DNA of 64,000 nucleotides from Meconema thalassinum (lineage: Eukaryota > Arthropoda > Insecta > Orthoptera > Tettigoniidae), in NCBI GenBank assembly GCA_946902985.2, contig OX336388.2, positions 119,575,894-119,639,893 of the forward strand. Direction: 5' to 3'. Position 1 is the first letter of the stretch. Every line of letters starts with the position of its first letter. Shown in pieces: positions 24,291-34,800 of the stretch. The notes under the pieces are model-generated. The model did no database searches, was not told where the DNA came from, and saw only the letters and a list, made by a program, of their open reading frames with translations. The position numbers and the translations under genes were made by a program.

Positions 24291-26457
24291 TATTTATTTT
24301 TACTGTGCTTCGAATGGAGGTTGCGGCGTTGTGTATAGTGCAGCCATTATATCCAATGTTGCAATGAGTAAATGTTCCCCGATATTGGTATAGGACACAT
24401 TACCTGTATGTACTCTGAATAAGTGAAGCAATAGAGCAATACTTAATTAAATTACTAGAACTGAAAGTACCGGTAACAATTCCATAGCCAAAATTGTGAC
24501 GTGCCTTTTATTTCTTAGTTGTTTTGCAGAAAATACCGTACTAAGAGTGTAGAGTTGAAATACAACTTGAACAAGAACACGACAGCCTAGAATAAATACA
24601 CACGAGACACGACAATAGAGCACTTTAGAACAGTAACGAGAGCGAACTTTCAGTGGAGATGTTGGCAACCATGTGAATACAAACAATTTATGACCAGAAC
24701 GTAAAACTATGCCAGCGCTCAGAGCATGTTAAAACAATTGGGATCAGTTCAGTCGTTTGCAAGCGACTTGTTTATGTTACGGTGAGTAGTCGTTGAATTC
24801 ATTTCTAAAAGCAGTCAAACAAGTCGATGGTTTTAACTGCTGATGCCCATCTCTACAAACCAATTGACAACCAGAATCAATTTGAGCGTACACACCCTCC
24901 GACTTGCTAAAATGCTATTAATATTGGATCCCAATATAAAATATTTTCTGATTTAATTTTCCTGGAAAATGTTTGCATCGATCATTACCATCACGCTATG
25001 GGGAGAATTTCATAATAATTTTCTTGTAATACACGTTAGAACTGCTGAACTGCTTTATCTTTCAACCACTAGAGTACAGCATATGGCAGCACACCTCCAG
25101 TGGTACCAGCTTGACGATATATCACTGTGTCTTGACTATTAAATAAATTCAAACCACAAAATAGTTTTAGTTCTTTATTGTTTGACATTTAGCAACTTTT
25201 TTAGGCTCATATTGATGACGGGGATTATTTGTTCTCTCTTTGTAATGTAAAAATTCGGAATTTTTCAACGAGTTTTACTGTGTTTCGTTAATTTAATTTG
25301 GCGGGACAGTTTCACGTCCCAAGCGTAAACACAAATTCTCAAGTTTGACTGCAAATGTGTATGAATAGTGTCCGTCGTTAAATAGCTTTTGTGTTCATTT
25401 ATATTAGATGCAGAGGATATCCTTTCCAATCAATCCGTATGTACAATAAGTAAGGTTGTCTTAGAGGTAGGTCATCGTGTTCATTTCATCTCACCTATTT
25501 ATTTTGAGACAGCAACTGAAATTGCGACAAAGAGGCTGTGGGCACGTGCAAGGAGCATGTAAGTATAAGAGATTCGTCACTTTTGGTTATAGAATTTCCG
25601 AGAGTGAACACCGCCTGAGGCTATGGATTGTACTGCCAAGTCTGGCAACATAAAAAGTAAAAAGCCATATGAATGTAGCCTTTATTACACGTAAATGAAC
25701 AGTATGTTCTGCGACGAGTTATTGATGAAAATAACTCAAACATAACTGCGCCTTTCGCTAGGTGTTGAAATATACGTCCAGATAGGAAAAGAATACATTT
25801 TGATATATATCAATGTTGGCAATGGATTTGTCACGAAAGACACAGTTATGCCGTTCTAGAGCTTAATTCACCTCTAGGCTAATTAAAAAATGCTCTCATA
25901 CTCTACAGAATAGTTGGGATATTCGATGAATATAAAGAAAATCGTCCAAATGCACACACTACATTGCCATAACCTCACTTTTTGCCTAGCATGCCCGCAA
26001 CCACCCACCCCTCCCCGTAACCCTAAACCACAAATTTTATTGCAATGCAAAGGCGAATGGGTAAGAAAACAAACAAGAGATGAAATGCACACATTTATTC
26101 TCTATATATTTTTATTCGAGAGTAGTCCATATTGCCCACTAGTTTTTCACATGGTCAACACCAGGAAGATGAAAATTGCCGTATTGTTCTTACTATCATT
26201 ATAATTCTTACATCCCGGTGCTTGGCAATTTTTCCTCCCTTGCAGTGGCATGATTGACTCCCAATTCAATTAAAATAAACAATCAAAATACTGAACAAAT
26301 CAAACCAACCAATAACACCACGAGGAATATCAATCAAAACAGACTATTCCCGCTTCCGCCAGTCGGTTTGATGTGAACGTTGTTGAGTGCCAACTACGGA
26401 ACCTTAGTGCTAAATTTAATTCTTCATTGGTTGGCAGAACAACCAGTACAGGGCCTT
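24291..26457. other. No gene recognised (hAT interior)
   Basis: There are short open frames on both strands (24447-24686, 25883-26204) without domains. A CA/CCC-rich patch lies near 25990-26020. I see no TIR, RT or tRNA-like signature in this part. Confidence 0.45.
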
Positions 26458-26999
26458 ACCCCGACCCAAGGCTTATAAACTACAGAGGTTGCCTCAATTT
26501 TCACTCGCCAATCAGCGCTCACAAGGCGGATGACGTCACAAGATACCAAACGCGCCATGTGGGGAACGTAACGAAAGTGTCAACATCAGCTGTTGAGTAC
26601 GCAAAGAACAGTTTATTCTCATGAAATTATTGGTAAATGGGTTATAAAATAACTGAATATAGCCGACTTACTTATGTTGTGATCTTCTTGAATTTCTTGG
26701 AAATTCGCCTAGACTCGGTAGTAGTATCGTGGGTGTTAGTGACTTCCAATAACCACTTCTTATGCAAGATAGAATTGGAATGCATCAATCTGATGAAGAA
26801 AATTGTTATCACAGCTGCCTCACCCCCACCAGACGGTACGTCAGGAAATTCTCTCGACACAAAATCTGTCGTTCTTAGAACGTTCTTGCCTCGTTGAAAT
26901 CCGTATTTTCCGTGAAATGTGACGAATTTTGATGAAATGTGCCGGAACTGGTTTAGCCAAGTTTCTGAGGGATCGGTCATACCACCGTATGACAAGTGT

Positions 27000-27440
27000 T
27001 TAATCCAGGTTGGGAATGCATAATCGTTGAGTTTGCATTCCGTAGGTTAAGTTCCCAAGTTGTGGAAATTTATCTTGGAACTTGTGGGCTACATAACCTG
27101 CAACATAAGCCTTGCCATCTTCCTCACTTTGTTCCATGATATTGGCAATGAAGGACTCTGGTTGCACATTGCTCCCTAAGGTTGGTTGTGGAAGCACGTT
27201 ACTTGATTCCGACACTATGCCAGCTTTGTTAAGTGCTTTAGCAACTACATATTCATCTGAATATGGATCAGCAGTGTTTGTTTGCTTTTGAACAACTCCT
27301 GGATTTTTTCCTAAAATAATCATCCTCAGTCTGTAAATGCAGTCAAGGGGAGAATGATGATCGTGTAAGCCACCACGGGTTCGCAATTGTGAAAAGAGGT
27401 TTTCCAGTACATCTTGATTTAGCCTATGTGAGGATGTACT
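27000..27440 (-). pseudogene. P-like transposase C-terminal segment
   Basis: The frame reads LNQDVLENLFSQLRTRGG and HSPLDCIYRLRMIILGKNPG, a block typical of P-element/THAP9-type transposases. It continues through EDGKAYVAGYVAHKFQ to the stop at 27000. Upstream in frame a TAA occurs near 27500, or an intron lies there. The P-element RNase H-fold core that should precede it is absent from this copy, so it cannot be an active transposase. Confidence 0.78.
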
Positions 27441-27593
27441 TTGTATTATGCCTACGGGCCATATCTTGGTACAGAAGTCGATGGGATTTTATTGAAATGA
27501 AGACTGCTTTCTGGAATATTTGCAAAGATTTTTACCAATGCAAAGAGAATTACTCACGAAATTTTCCATCTTGTCCAATATCAAAATACCATG

Positions 27594-27890
27594 CATGTGC
27601 GTATATAAGGGGCTGGGGGCTGAGGGGGCTCCAGATCCCCCCGAAAAAACCCACTTGGGTACAACAAACAATGTATTTCACAGTAGTCTTCTTTTAAGAA
27701 ATAATCATCAATTTGGAAAAGAAAATGAGAGTTTACCTTTCTGCTTAATAAATTGAAAAGGAGCCCATTTAGATATTTTCCATTCATACTCCATAGGCTA
27801 TAATAGAAAATTCATTAAGTACTCACAATTTTCCACGATAGTCACCCCCCCCCCCCCTCCCCTCGAAAAAAAAATGTATATACGCCCCTG
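27594..27890. mobile_element. 297-bp hAT MITE inside the P-like element
   Basis: The left end reads CATGTGCGTATATA and the right end, inverted, CAGGGGCGTATATA. Both sides carry the 8-bp direct repeat ATACCATG (27586-27593 and 27891-27898), a perfect hAT-style duplication. A C-run and A-run lie near the right end. It has no coding capacity. It is the innermost level of the pogo > LINE > hAT > P-like > MITE nest. Confidence 0.85.
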
Positions 27891-27985
27891 ATACCATGTA
27901 CGAAATATGTCAAAAATATTAACAGCTTTAAAATCATCCTAGAAGGTCATCAAAAATTAAGAGTAGGTCAGCTAGGCTCACTTAC

Positions 27986-28241
27986 CATTTGATTTTAGAT
28001 TCCTTGGAAATCTTGGCTTTATATTAAGCAATTCGGCCCTGTAGTCTAATTCGAAGTCTTCACTCTTAAAGTGGAGGGAACATATCCTACTTGTTTGAGG
28101 GTTGCAATGATCTTTTCGCTTACATGCAGCAATCCACTGATTGCGAAGGCATGCGTCTTTAGGCATCGTGAAAAACGACACGTCATTTCCAACTTTATAG
28201 TAACTGTGACAAACTACCACAGCACATCTTTGGCCTGGCAT
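27986..28241 (-). pseudogene. P-like transposase exon 1: THAP DNA-binding domain
   Basis: ATG at 28241 opens a THAP domain. Cys6 and Cys11 (C-x4-C), Trp36 and Cys54-x2-His57 form the C2CH zinc site, and an FP pair lies in the conserved C-terminal box. The coding sequence ends at a consensus splice donor, TCAAATG|GTAAGTGAG (27986/27985), in keeping with the spliced transposase genes of P elements. THAP domains bind the transposon ends. The exon itself is undamaged, but the downstream transposase is deleted, so I list it as part of a dead gene. It could in principle still encode a truncated DNA-binding protein. Confidence 0.82.
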
Positions 28242-28456
28242 GATTATAAACAAAAGGGCTTAAAACACGTGTTTAAACCACTGCAATCCATACAATATAA
28301 TGTGTGAGAAAGTTGACTTTCCTTGCATATCTCGCGCGTCGCGCGCTACGAGGAAACGTGTGACGTCACGTCCTTTCCCTTCCCTCCGCGATCCCCTCGC
28401 CTAAGAGCTCCATATTGAGGCAACCTCTGTAGTTTACTAGCCTTGACCCCGACCCA

Positions 28457-29368
28457 CGCGCTCCCTATGAACTGTCAGCCCCCTGGGCACGTGTGTGTTA
28501 GCAATAGCCATGCTTATTTATTCCTATATAGACATGTAACTTAAACTTGCATAGCATCATGCGGCATTGACCATATACACACCGTTTTAATCTAATAAGT
28601 GTGCTTTTTGAATCGATATATGCAAGCTAGGTTCCTTAATAAAATTTGATTTGTTTCATGTTTGAAGATCGCATAGCTCGAGCGCAACGTACGAAGCCGT
28701 AGGAATCTCAATGAGCTCTGTGTCACCTTTCGGAAGTGTAACAATGAATAAAATAAGCGAGTTGTTACAATCTCCATTTAGCAATATGACCGCTCTTATT
28801 AATTCAAATGCAGGTGTCGATCGAGGTTTTGGAACAAATATTTTTGATGAGTAGGCCTAGCATATGTTGTTTTCTTCAAATTATTTTTCTGAGAGGTTTG
28901 TTCAATTAAAATTCTTAAAAGTGGTTTATATTTAAAATGCATATGGATCAAAATATGTGTATGATATAATATCGTATGGCCTCGGTGCCAGGTGCAAGCT
29001 TTGTTGTTTGCACCCAAAGGGCAGCTTGCATGTCGAATTTTTGTTGTTCCTTGGAGGGCCATGAAAGTCAAGGAGGTTAGATATCTAAGTTCCTTGACAC
29101 TATAGCGCTTTCTAGTAGAGAAAGGAGGAACTTTTGTTTTGGCGAAAAATCCTGAGATTAAAATATTTTTAGTAGTTACGCAATTTCTCAATTCACTTCA
29201 GCTGACACTTCAATTAAAAACGTCTTCTACAATAGCACAGTTAAATAATGTTAAACATATAACTTATTGCATAAAATATGCACTATCCGTACCTGCAACT
29301 TTGAATGATTTTATTGCAAATTTTGAATTTGCTGGCACCACCAAGTGAAAAATCACCAGCCGACACTG
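28457..29368. other. hAT interior, right part
   Basis: Contains a truncated SINE (28966-29143) and otherwise AT-rich sequence ending in the hAT right TIR. The short minus frames at 28592-28777 and 28799-29191 run through the SINE or lack domains, and I do not call them genes. Confidence 0.5.
28966..29143 (-). mobile_element. SINE family D, 5'-truncated copy
   Basis: Reading the minus strand, this matches the 3' portion of the SINEs at 54905-55285 and 59349-59715. Shared phrases include CTTGACTTTCATGG and GGCCATACGATAT at the tail. The tRNA-like head is missing, as expected from incomplete reverse transcription. Confidence 0.8.
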
Positions 29369-29376
29369 CCATATTG

Positions 29377-31170
29377 ATTTAGTTTGGTAAGGAGGATTTT
29401 ATGGTCAACAACATCAAATGCTTTCGATAAATCCAAGAATAGGCCAGTTACATGTTCCTTATTGTCAATTAATTTCAGTATACAATTACTACATTCGTAA
29501 ATTGCTGTCTGTGTAGATTTTTCCGTTCTGAATCCATGTTGTGAGTTTGATAATATTTTATTTTTTTCTATGAAACTTATCAGTCTCTTATACATAATTT
29601 TTTCCACAATTTTTGCAATACCGGTTGGTAAGGTAATAGGACGATAGTTATCTAATTCATCTTTTGAACCGTTTTTGTGCACTGGAATTACTTTTGATAA
29701 CTTCAAAATATCCGAGTAAGTTCCTGAGAGAATTGAACTGTTTATTAAGTGCATAAGTGGATTTATTATATTTTCTGCACATTTCTTTAAAATTGCATCA
29801 GGCCATCAATGCCAGCACAGAATTTATTTTTTAGCTCTTTTATAACTATTCTTACCTCTTCACTTGTGACATGATTTATAAATAAAGAATCACTGCATAT
29901 ATTTATTTTATTATTAGAATTTAGTGTATTTACCTGTGATTTATTTATTAATTTTTGTGGAATTTCCAGAAAATAGTCATTAGAAGTGTTTGCTATTTCC
30001 TCTGGATTATTAATCACTTTATTATTTCTGGTCAGTGTAATGTTCCTTTGTATTTTAGCAGATTTTCCAGTTTCTTTCTTTATCACGGACCACATAGCCC
30101 TGTTTTTATTAGATGATTGGGAAATAAAATTATCATTATGCATTTTCTTTGCTAGTCTTATTACCTTATTTAATATGCTAGTGTATTTTTTGTAGTATAA
30201 ATTGAATTCAGGTGTTGTGTGGTATTGTTTATATAATTTGTGTAGAAATTTCTTTCTTTGACATGAATTTATAATCCCTGTTGTTATCCTATTGCTAGTT
30301 TTGTTATTTTGAACAGTTCTTCGTTTAAAGGGGAATGCTATTTCAAAATAGTGTTTTAGGGTACTGTTAAATGCATTCAATTTATCATTTACATTTTCTA
30401 GTTCAAAAATTTCTGACCATGTTTCCTTATTTAATAAGTCATTGAAATATGTAACATTTGATTCAGTGAATGACCTGCACTTTGATTTTACTCCATTATC
30501 ATTATTATTGATTGTTTCGGATACTTCAAAACTCAGTATTTGTCCATGGTGGTCACTAAAACCCGGACAATAGACTTCTATTGAATGGTGATATTTATCT
30601 GTATTTATAAAAATTTGATCAGGAGTGGTTTTACTAAATTTTGTTATTCTTGTTGGGGTATTTACTGTAGGTTTCAGTCCATAGGAAATTAGTAACTGTG
30701 TTAATAATTCACAATTTCTATCAAATTTTAAGAAATCCACATTTACATCCCCACAAATTATTATATCGAAATTTACTTTGCTCATGTTATTGAGTAACAA
30801 TTCTAATTTATCTATAAATAAAGGAAACTTTCCTGACGGAGAACGGTGTACGCATACAATTATTAACTTCAACTGCTGTATTTTTACGGCAGAGAATTCA
30901 AAATCCTGTTCCATAATTAGATAATCATAAGCTGTTATCTGTTCATGATCTAAATTATTTCTTAAGAAGATGCAAGTACCACCATGGCTAATATTAGATC
31001 TAGATTATTTACTAGCTTGTATAAACCCTGGGAATTGAATTAATTCAAGTTGTTCCTCTTTCAGCCAATGTTCTGAAATACATAGTGCTGAGATGTCTTT
31101 AAGTTCATTTTTAAGCATTAGATTTATGTAATCAATTTTATTATAAAGAGACTGGACATTCTGGTGCTAA
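29377..31170 (-). pseudogene. LINE endonuclease and RT N-terminal half (upstream of hAT insertion)
   Basis: From the right: a HQNVQSLYNK endonuclease start near 31165, CISEHWL, a stop near 31010, then SHGGTCIFLR. An open frame from 30914 follows with IICGDVNVDFL (GDxN block), DQIFIN and FSDHHGQI (Asp-His). A frameshift near 29787 leads to the RT fingers with LDNYRPITLPTGIAKIVEK, NSQHGFRTEKST and FLDLSKAFDVVDHKILL. The reading stops at the hAT target duplication (29369-29376). It is the same gene as 15330-16326, and at least two stops or frameshifts predate or postdate the split. Confidence 0.85.
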
Positions 31171-31345
31171 ATTTTAAATTTGTTACTTTTGCAAGCTTGT
31201 GTTGTTGATTTATTTACATTATTATTATCATAATTGTTATTATTATTGTTGCTAGACAAATCCGAAATACCATTGTTACACTCCGTTAAATTTGACTTCA
31301 AAAGATCTGATTGCCAAACCTCACGTTTGGCTTCTTCTACCAGTT

Positions 31346-31676
31346 TCTATAAACTTGAGAAATAGTTCAATGGACACAAATAATTGAAATTATATAGGTA
31401 ACACACATTTTCAGCCAGTACAAGTTGCTCACCACACAAAGTTTATCTCAACAGTGAAAATGGCGCCAAAACATTGTCTATCTTACAGGCTGGCCAACCC
31501 CACAAATGTCACTTTTAATATAAACTCTTTGACTTAGTACAAACGTAAAGGTATATAATAAACTAAAATGTCCTTTAAATGAAATAAATATTTTTAGATG
31601 TCATGTTGAAGAATATTGACTATTTTTCCTTTTCTCTGTCCCTATTCACCCCATTGTCCATCACCCCATTTTACGG
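31346..31676 (-). other. pogo right-end segment with TIR
   Basis: This is the 5' noncoding part of the pogo element beyond the LINE. It closes with two copies of the CCCTATTCACCCC-type motif (31640-31652, and a variant 31654-31665) and the TIR ending at 31676, followed by TA. No gene is present. Confidence 0.7.
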
Positions 31677-31849
31677 TACAGTGAAAGTTAGTAGAATATT
31701 CAATACGGACCTAATATAGGCTCCGTGCGTTAGAGGGAGAAATGCTCCGCCACGCTATGAGTGGCCGGAATTGTAAGCTGATGAGGTTTACCAGGACCTT
31801 CTAAACTACCGGACCTGACACTGCAATCCAAGATGGCTGCCGTAGTTGG

Positions 31850-32530
31850 TGATCGGTCATCAAACGCATGACGTGTGTCAGAATCCAACACAACACACAA
31901 TAACATCATGACGTGATTTTGACTGCTGTTAATTCATTTTATGGGCTTGGGAAATCTTGGTCATCAGCCCCGTGCAGTTGGGTGAGGGTTGAATTCCTCA
32001 GATCACGTGATGAATGTAGTAGTGTGTGTAGCTGTATAAGGGACAGGCGTGGGGAGGTGCCCCAGGAGTTGAAATACCGGAGTTCCATCAGAAAATCAAA
32101 TAAAATAATGTTGGAAGCCCACAGGAGAGATCTGCAGAATATCTTGGCTGACTGGACAGGGAAAGTTGTAACTGTTCCTGTAGGAATTTCAATTTCTTTT
32201 TAGTACATATTATTCTTAAAAATAAATGTGACCAAGCAGGTGGTGTACTTCTTGGTTGTCACTTCTGGGGTCCATGTTCGATTCCTGACTGTCAAGAAAT
32301 CTAATTCTAGTTTGAGGGTAAGAGGGCTAGTGAGGTAAACCGGGAAATGTTGGGTTCGATTCTCCCCTTAGCCACCCAGCAAGTGGTTTGCCATGGGTTC
32401 CCACACATACTGAAGGTAAATGTCTAGTTAATTCCTATCATAAGGTCACGACTGCCTCCTGTATATCCATAAACAAATAGGCTAGTCATATTCATTCATT
32501 CCTATGGCACTCTGTAAAATACAAAATATA
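31850..32530 (+). repeat. Dispersed A/B repeat block, plus-strand copy
   Basis: Unit B (about 31850-32165) is followed by unit A (about 32166-32530), matching 23545-24290 in opposite orientation. The small plus frame at 31913-32203 is a by-product of this repeat. A second B-end/A pair follows at 32840-33400, split by SINE A, showing head-to-tail order. Confidence 0.7.
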
Positions 32531-33880
32531 GGCTACCGGTACCAGTAGACAATGAAGGCCTATTTTTGCTGAACATCTGAGATTAACACTACATACAAAA
32601 ATTTTCCTCCATAAAAATACTTAAACATGTAAGCTACGGTAGTCATATTCAAATAATTAAATATTACACTGCCGAATGAATCAATACAAAATATACTGGT
32701 ACCAGTAGACAAAAAAGGCATATTTTGTACCAGTAGACAAAAAAGGCATATTTTATGCACATCTAACACACAAATAATAAATAAGCCTACTGTACATGAT
32801 ACAAGAAATAACTTCTATGTGAATTCATAAACATGAGTGGACAGAGAAAGTTGTAACTGTTCTTGTAGAAATTTCAATTTATTTTTAGTACATGAAAAAT
32901 GAAAATCCACAGCCTGCTTCCAGTCTCCGACCGGGTCAGGAATGGAATGAATGAAGCCCCCATCTAGCGACGAGGATATTGACTGTGCCGGCTGCTGAGG
33001 CCTGATGCACTCCTCTGGGGCAATGATTAAATGAATAACAGATGAAATGAAATGATAGTGGATAGTGCTGCTGGAATGAAATGTTGACAGGGAAAACCGG
33101 AGTACCCGGAGAAAAACCTGTCTGCCTCCGTTTTGTCCAGTACGGATCTCACATGGAGTGACCGGGATTTGAACCACGGACCCAGCGGTGAGAGGCCTGC
33201 GTGCTGCCGCCTAAGCCACGGAGGCTTCTCCTTTTAGTACATATTATTCTTAAAAATAGATGTGACCAACCAGGTGGTGTAGTTCTTGGTTGTCACTTCT
33301 GGGGTCCATGTTTGATTCCTGACTGTCAAGAAATCTAATTCTAGTCTGAATACATAAACATGTAAACTAGTCATATTCATATACTTAAATAGCACTCTGC
33401 CGAATGAATCAATACAAAAAAATTAAATCCATAAACATATGGGCTAGTTCTATTGATAAGATTAAATTGCATTGCACCATGAACTCAATACAAAATATAT
33501 GGGTACAGTAGACAAAAAAAAAAAAGGCATATGTTATGCACATCTGACTCATGAATAATAAATGCTGTAGTCTACATACAAGAAATAACTTCCATGTAAA
33601 TCTATAAACATGTATGCTAGTTCTATTCATAAAATTAAATTAATTCATATACCAGTAGACAACAAAGGTCTATGACGCTGATCTGAGAAAAGGAAATTGA
33701 AGTAGCCTACATACAAGAAATACGTAATTTCCACATAAATCCATAAACATGAAGGCTAGTCTTATTTATGAGATCAAATGGCACTGTACCAACTAAAATT
33801 TATACAAAATACCCTGGATAGTAAGTTAATTGATGCAAATTACATTTGAAGAACAAAAAATTACCATAAACCTACAGTAA
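32531..33880 (+). repeat. Degenerate tandem repeat around an AGTAGACAA...GGC motif
   Basis: A phrase of the form ACCAGTAGACAAAAAAGGCA recurs near 32540, 32698, 32727, 33486 and 33648. It is followed by related text (ACAAGAAATAACTTC, CATAAACATG-GGCTAGT, GCACTGTACC). Units are roughly 150-200 bp and diverged. A SINE (32894-33231) interrupts the array. No coding potential. Confidence 0.6.
32894..33231 (-). mobile_element. SINE family A, copy 2, with 11-bp target duplication
   Basis: A minus-strand copy of the family at 18115. B box GGTTCAAATCC is near 33166-33176. Perfect direct repeats TTTTAGTACAT flank it (32883-32893 and 33232-33242), proving retroposition into unit A of the dispersed repeat. 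Confidence 0.93.
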
Positions 33881-33890
33881 AGAAATATAT

Positions 33891-34615
33891 TGTAAAGTGC
33901 ACGGGGTTCGTGCGGTTTCCCGGCGGCCGCCGCCCCGTTATCGAGGTGTCAAGTTGGCGGGGTGTCTGGGCCGCCAACCCGGCCAGGGCTAATTGGGTAA
34001 GCTCCTCCCCAAGGCCACCACTAGAACGTACTCGCTGCTGAAAGAAGTAGCCTGATTGGGAACAGCCAACTAGAAAGGACTGGGTGGTGCCAGCATAGAA
34101 TCCACTAGAACACTCTCAATGCCGCGAGAGGTAGCGACGCCCAGAACATTCCAGTCCAGAGGCCGATTGTTTATATACCAGTGATGTGCACGAGCAGGGA
34201 GTCAGTGTGAGTCCTGAGTGAGTCCGCGCTGTCGGTGTGTGCCGTGCCGAGCGACCAGTGGAAATAAATGTGAAGCAATTTGCCGTGCCTAGCGCGATGA
34301 GTGGAAATAAATAATGGAGGACTGTAAATAGTGAAGACGGGGTGTGAAGATAAATGTGGAAATAAATAATGTAAATAGTGACTGTGGAATATAAATAGTG
34401 ACTGCAAGAGAAACTGACTTGTAGAGATCAGTGTAATTAATAGTGACTAGTAGCTGTATAAAGTGAGATTCTGTGTATGTGTGTGTGGAAGTAAGTAGGC
34501 CTAATTTGTGTAAATAATTTGATTTAGTGTTAACTAGTGTAAATAACACTATTGTAAATAAAGTATTAGTGCATTATAAGCCTGACCTATTTTTACGAAC
34601 CCTAAAAACGTAACC
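33891..34615 (+). repeat. 5' LTR
   Basis: Starts TGTAAAGTGCACGGGG. The first part is GC-rich. The second half is full of GTAAATAGTGACTG-like phrases and ends with an AATAAA signal near 34557-34562. It matches 36150-36874 almost base for base. Minus-strand frames inside it are shadows. Confidence 0.92.
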
Positions 34616-34617
34616 AT

Positions 34618-34635
34618 TGGTGTCAGATGTGAGGG
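34618..34635 (+). promoter_or_regulatory. Primer-binding site, tRNA-Leu-like
   Basis: TGGTGTCAGATGTGAGGG starts two to three bases after the LTR. Its first ten bases, TGGTGTCAGA, complement the ...TCTGACACCA 3' end found on tRNA-Leu. This fits minus-strand priming of reverse transcription. Confidence 0.7.
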
Positions 34636-34800
34636 TCAGGCTATAGTGAGTGCTTCTGTATGAAACAGTGCGTACTTTTGAAAAGGCCTACTTTAAGGAA
34701 GTGTATAGTTAATTGCTAAGTGACTGTCTGGTGTGTACCATCTGTAGGCCTAGTTCATCGTGTGCTGACTGTCCGTATGTCTCGCATTTTGGACTGTAAA

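Larger units (their letters stand above)
26469..28445 (-). mobile_element. P-like (THAP) transposon 2, internally deleted, with TIRs and target duplication
   Basis: The left end AGGCTTATAAACTACAGAGG (from 26469) runs on to CTCAA at 26497. The right end (28415-28443) is its inverse with two mismatches. Direct copies of ACCCCGACCCA flank it (26458-26468 and 28446-28456), consistent with the 8-bp-class duplication of P elements. Inside, on the minus strand, are a THAP exon with a splice donor at the 5' side and a transposase C-terminal segment at the 3' side. The catalytic centre is missing. A 297-bp hAT MITE (27594-27890) inserted between them. Confidence 0.82.
16327..29368. mobile_element. hAT-type element with 8-bp target duplication, host to nested repeats
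   Basis: The element begins CAGGGGCGGCTCCTGAGG and its right end, read inverted, begins CAGTGTCGGCTGGTGATT, a hAT-like CAGNG terminus. It is bounded by the 8-bp direct repeat CCATATTG (16319-16326 and 29369-29376), the hallmark of hAT insertion. GGCACCACCAA recurs just inside both ends. Removing it restores the frame of the interrupted LINE. No hAT transposase was recognised, so it was probably non-autonomous. It later received a SINE, a 4.6-kb LINE, an A/B repeat block and a P-like element. Confidence 0.85.
14920..31345 (-). mobile_element. LINE (Jockey/CR1 group), split by a hAT element
   Basis: The 3' end is a GATA repeat at about 14921-14935 (TCTA on the coding strand). RT C-terminal sequence occupies 15330-16326, and RT N-terminus plus endonuclease occupy 29377-31170. 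The two parts join exactly when 16327-29368 and one copy of CCATATTG are removed, giving a continuous LNQYGIRGLANKW reading. Net length is about 3.4 kb, and it appears 5' truncated near 31345, inside the pogo element. I could not identify its own target duplication, so the outer limits are approximate. Confidence 0.8.
12816..31676 (-). mobile_element. pogo-family DNA transposon, split by nested insertions
   Basis: The left end CCGTAAAATGGGG (from 12816) and right end CCCCATTTTACGG (to 31676) are perfect inverted repeats. Each is flanked by TA (12814-12815 and 31677-31678), the pogo/Tc1 target. Both ends carry the subterminal motif GGGTGAATAGGGAC. The transposase lies on the minus strand near the left end. 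Removing the LINE at about 14920-31345 leaves about 2.4 kb, a normal pogo size. The element is therefore the outermost, oldest host of this nest. It is non-functional because the transposase is broken. Confidence 0.85.

Noticed and set aside
12816..31676. Assembly chimera instead of nested transposons
   Set aside because: Exact target duplications and a restored RT frame at the hAT site are not expected from mis-assembly, though reads would settle it.
34171..34549. Minus-strand frames repeated at 36430-36808
   Set aside because: They are antisense frames of the two LTRs; duplication reflects the LTR pair and not conserved proteins.
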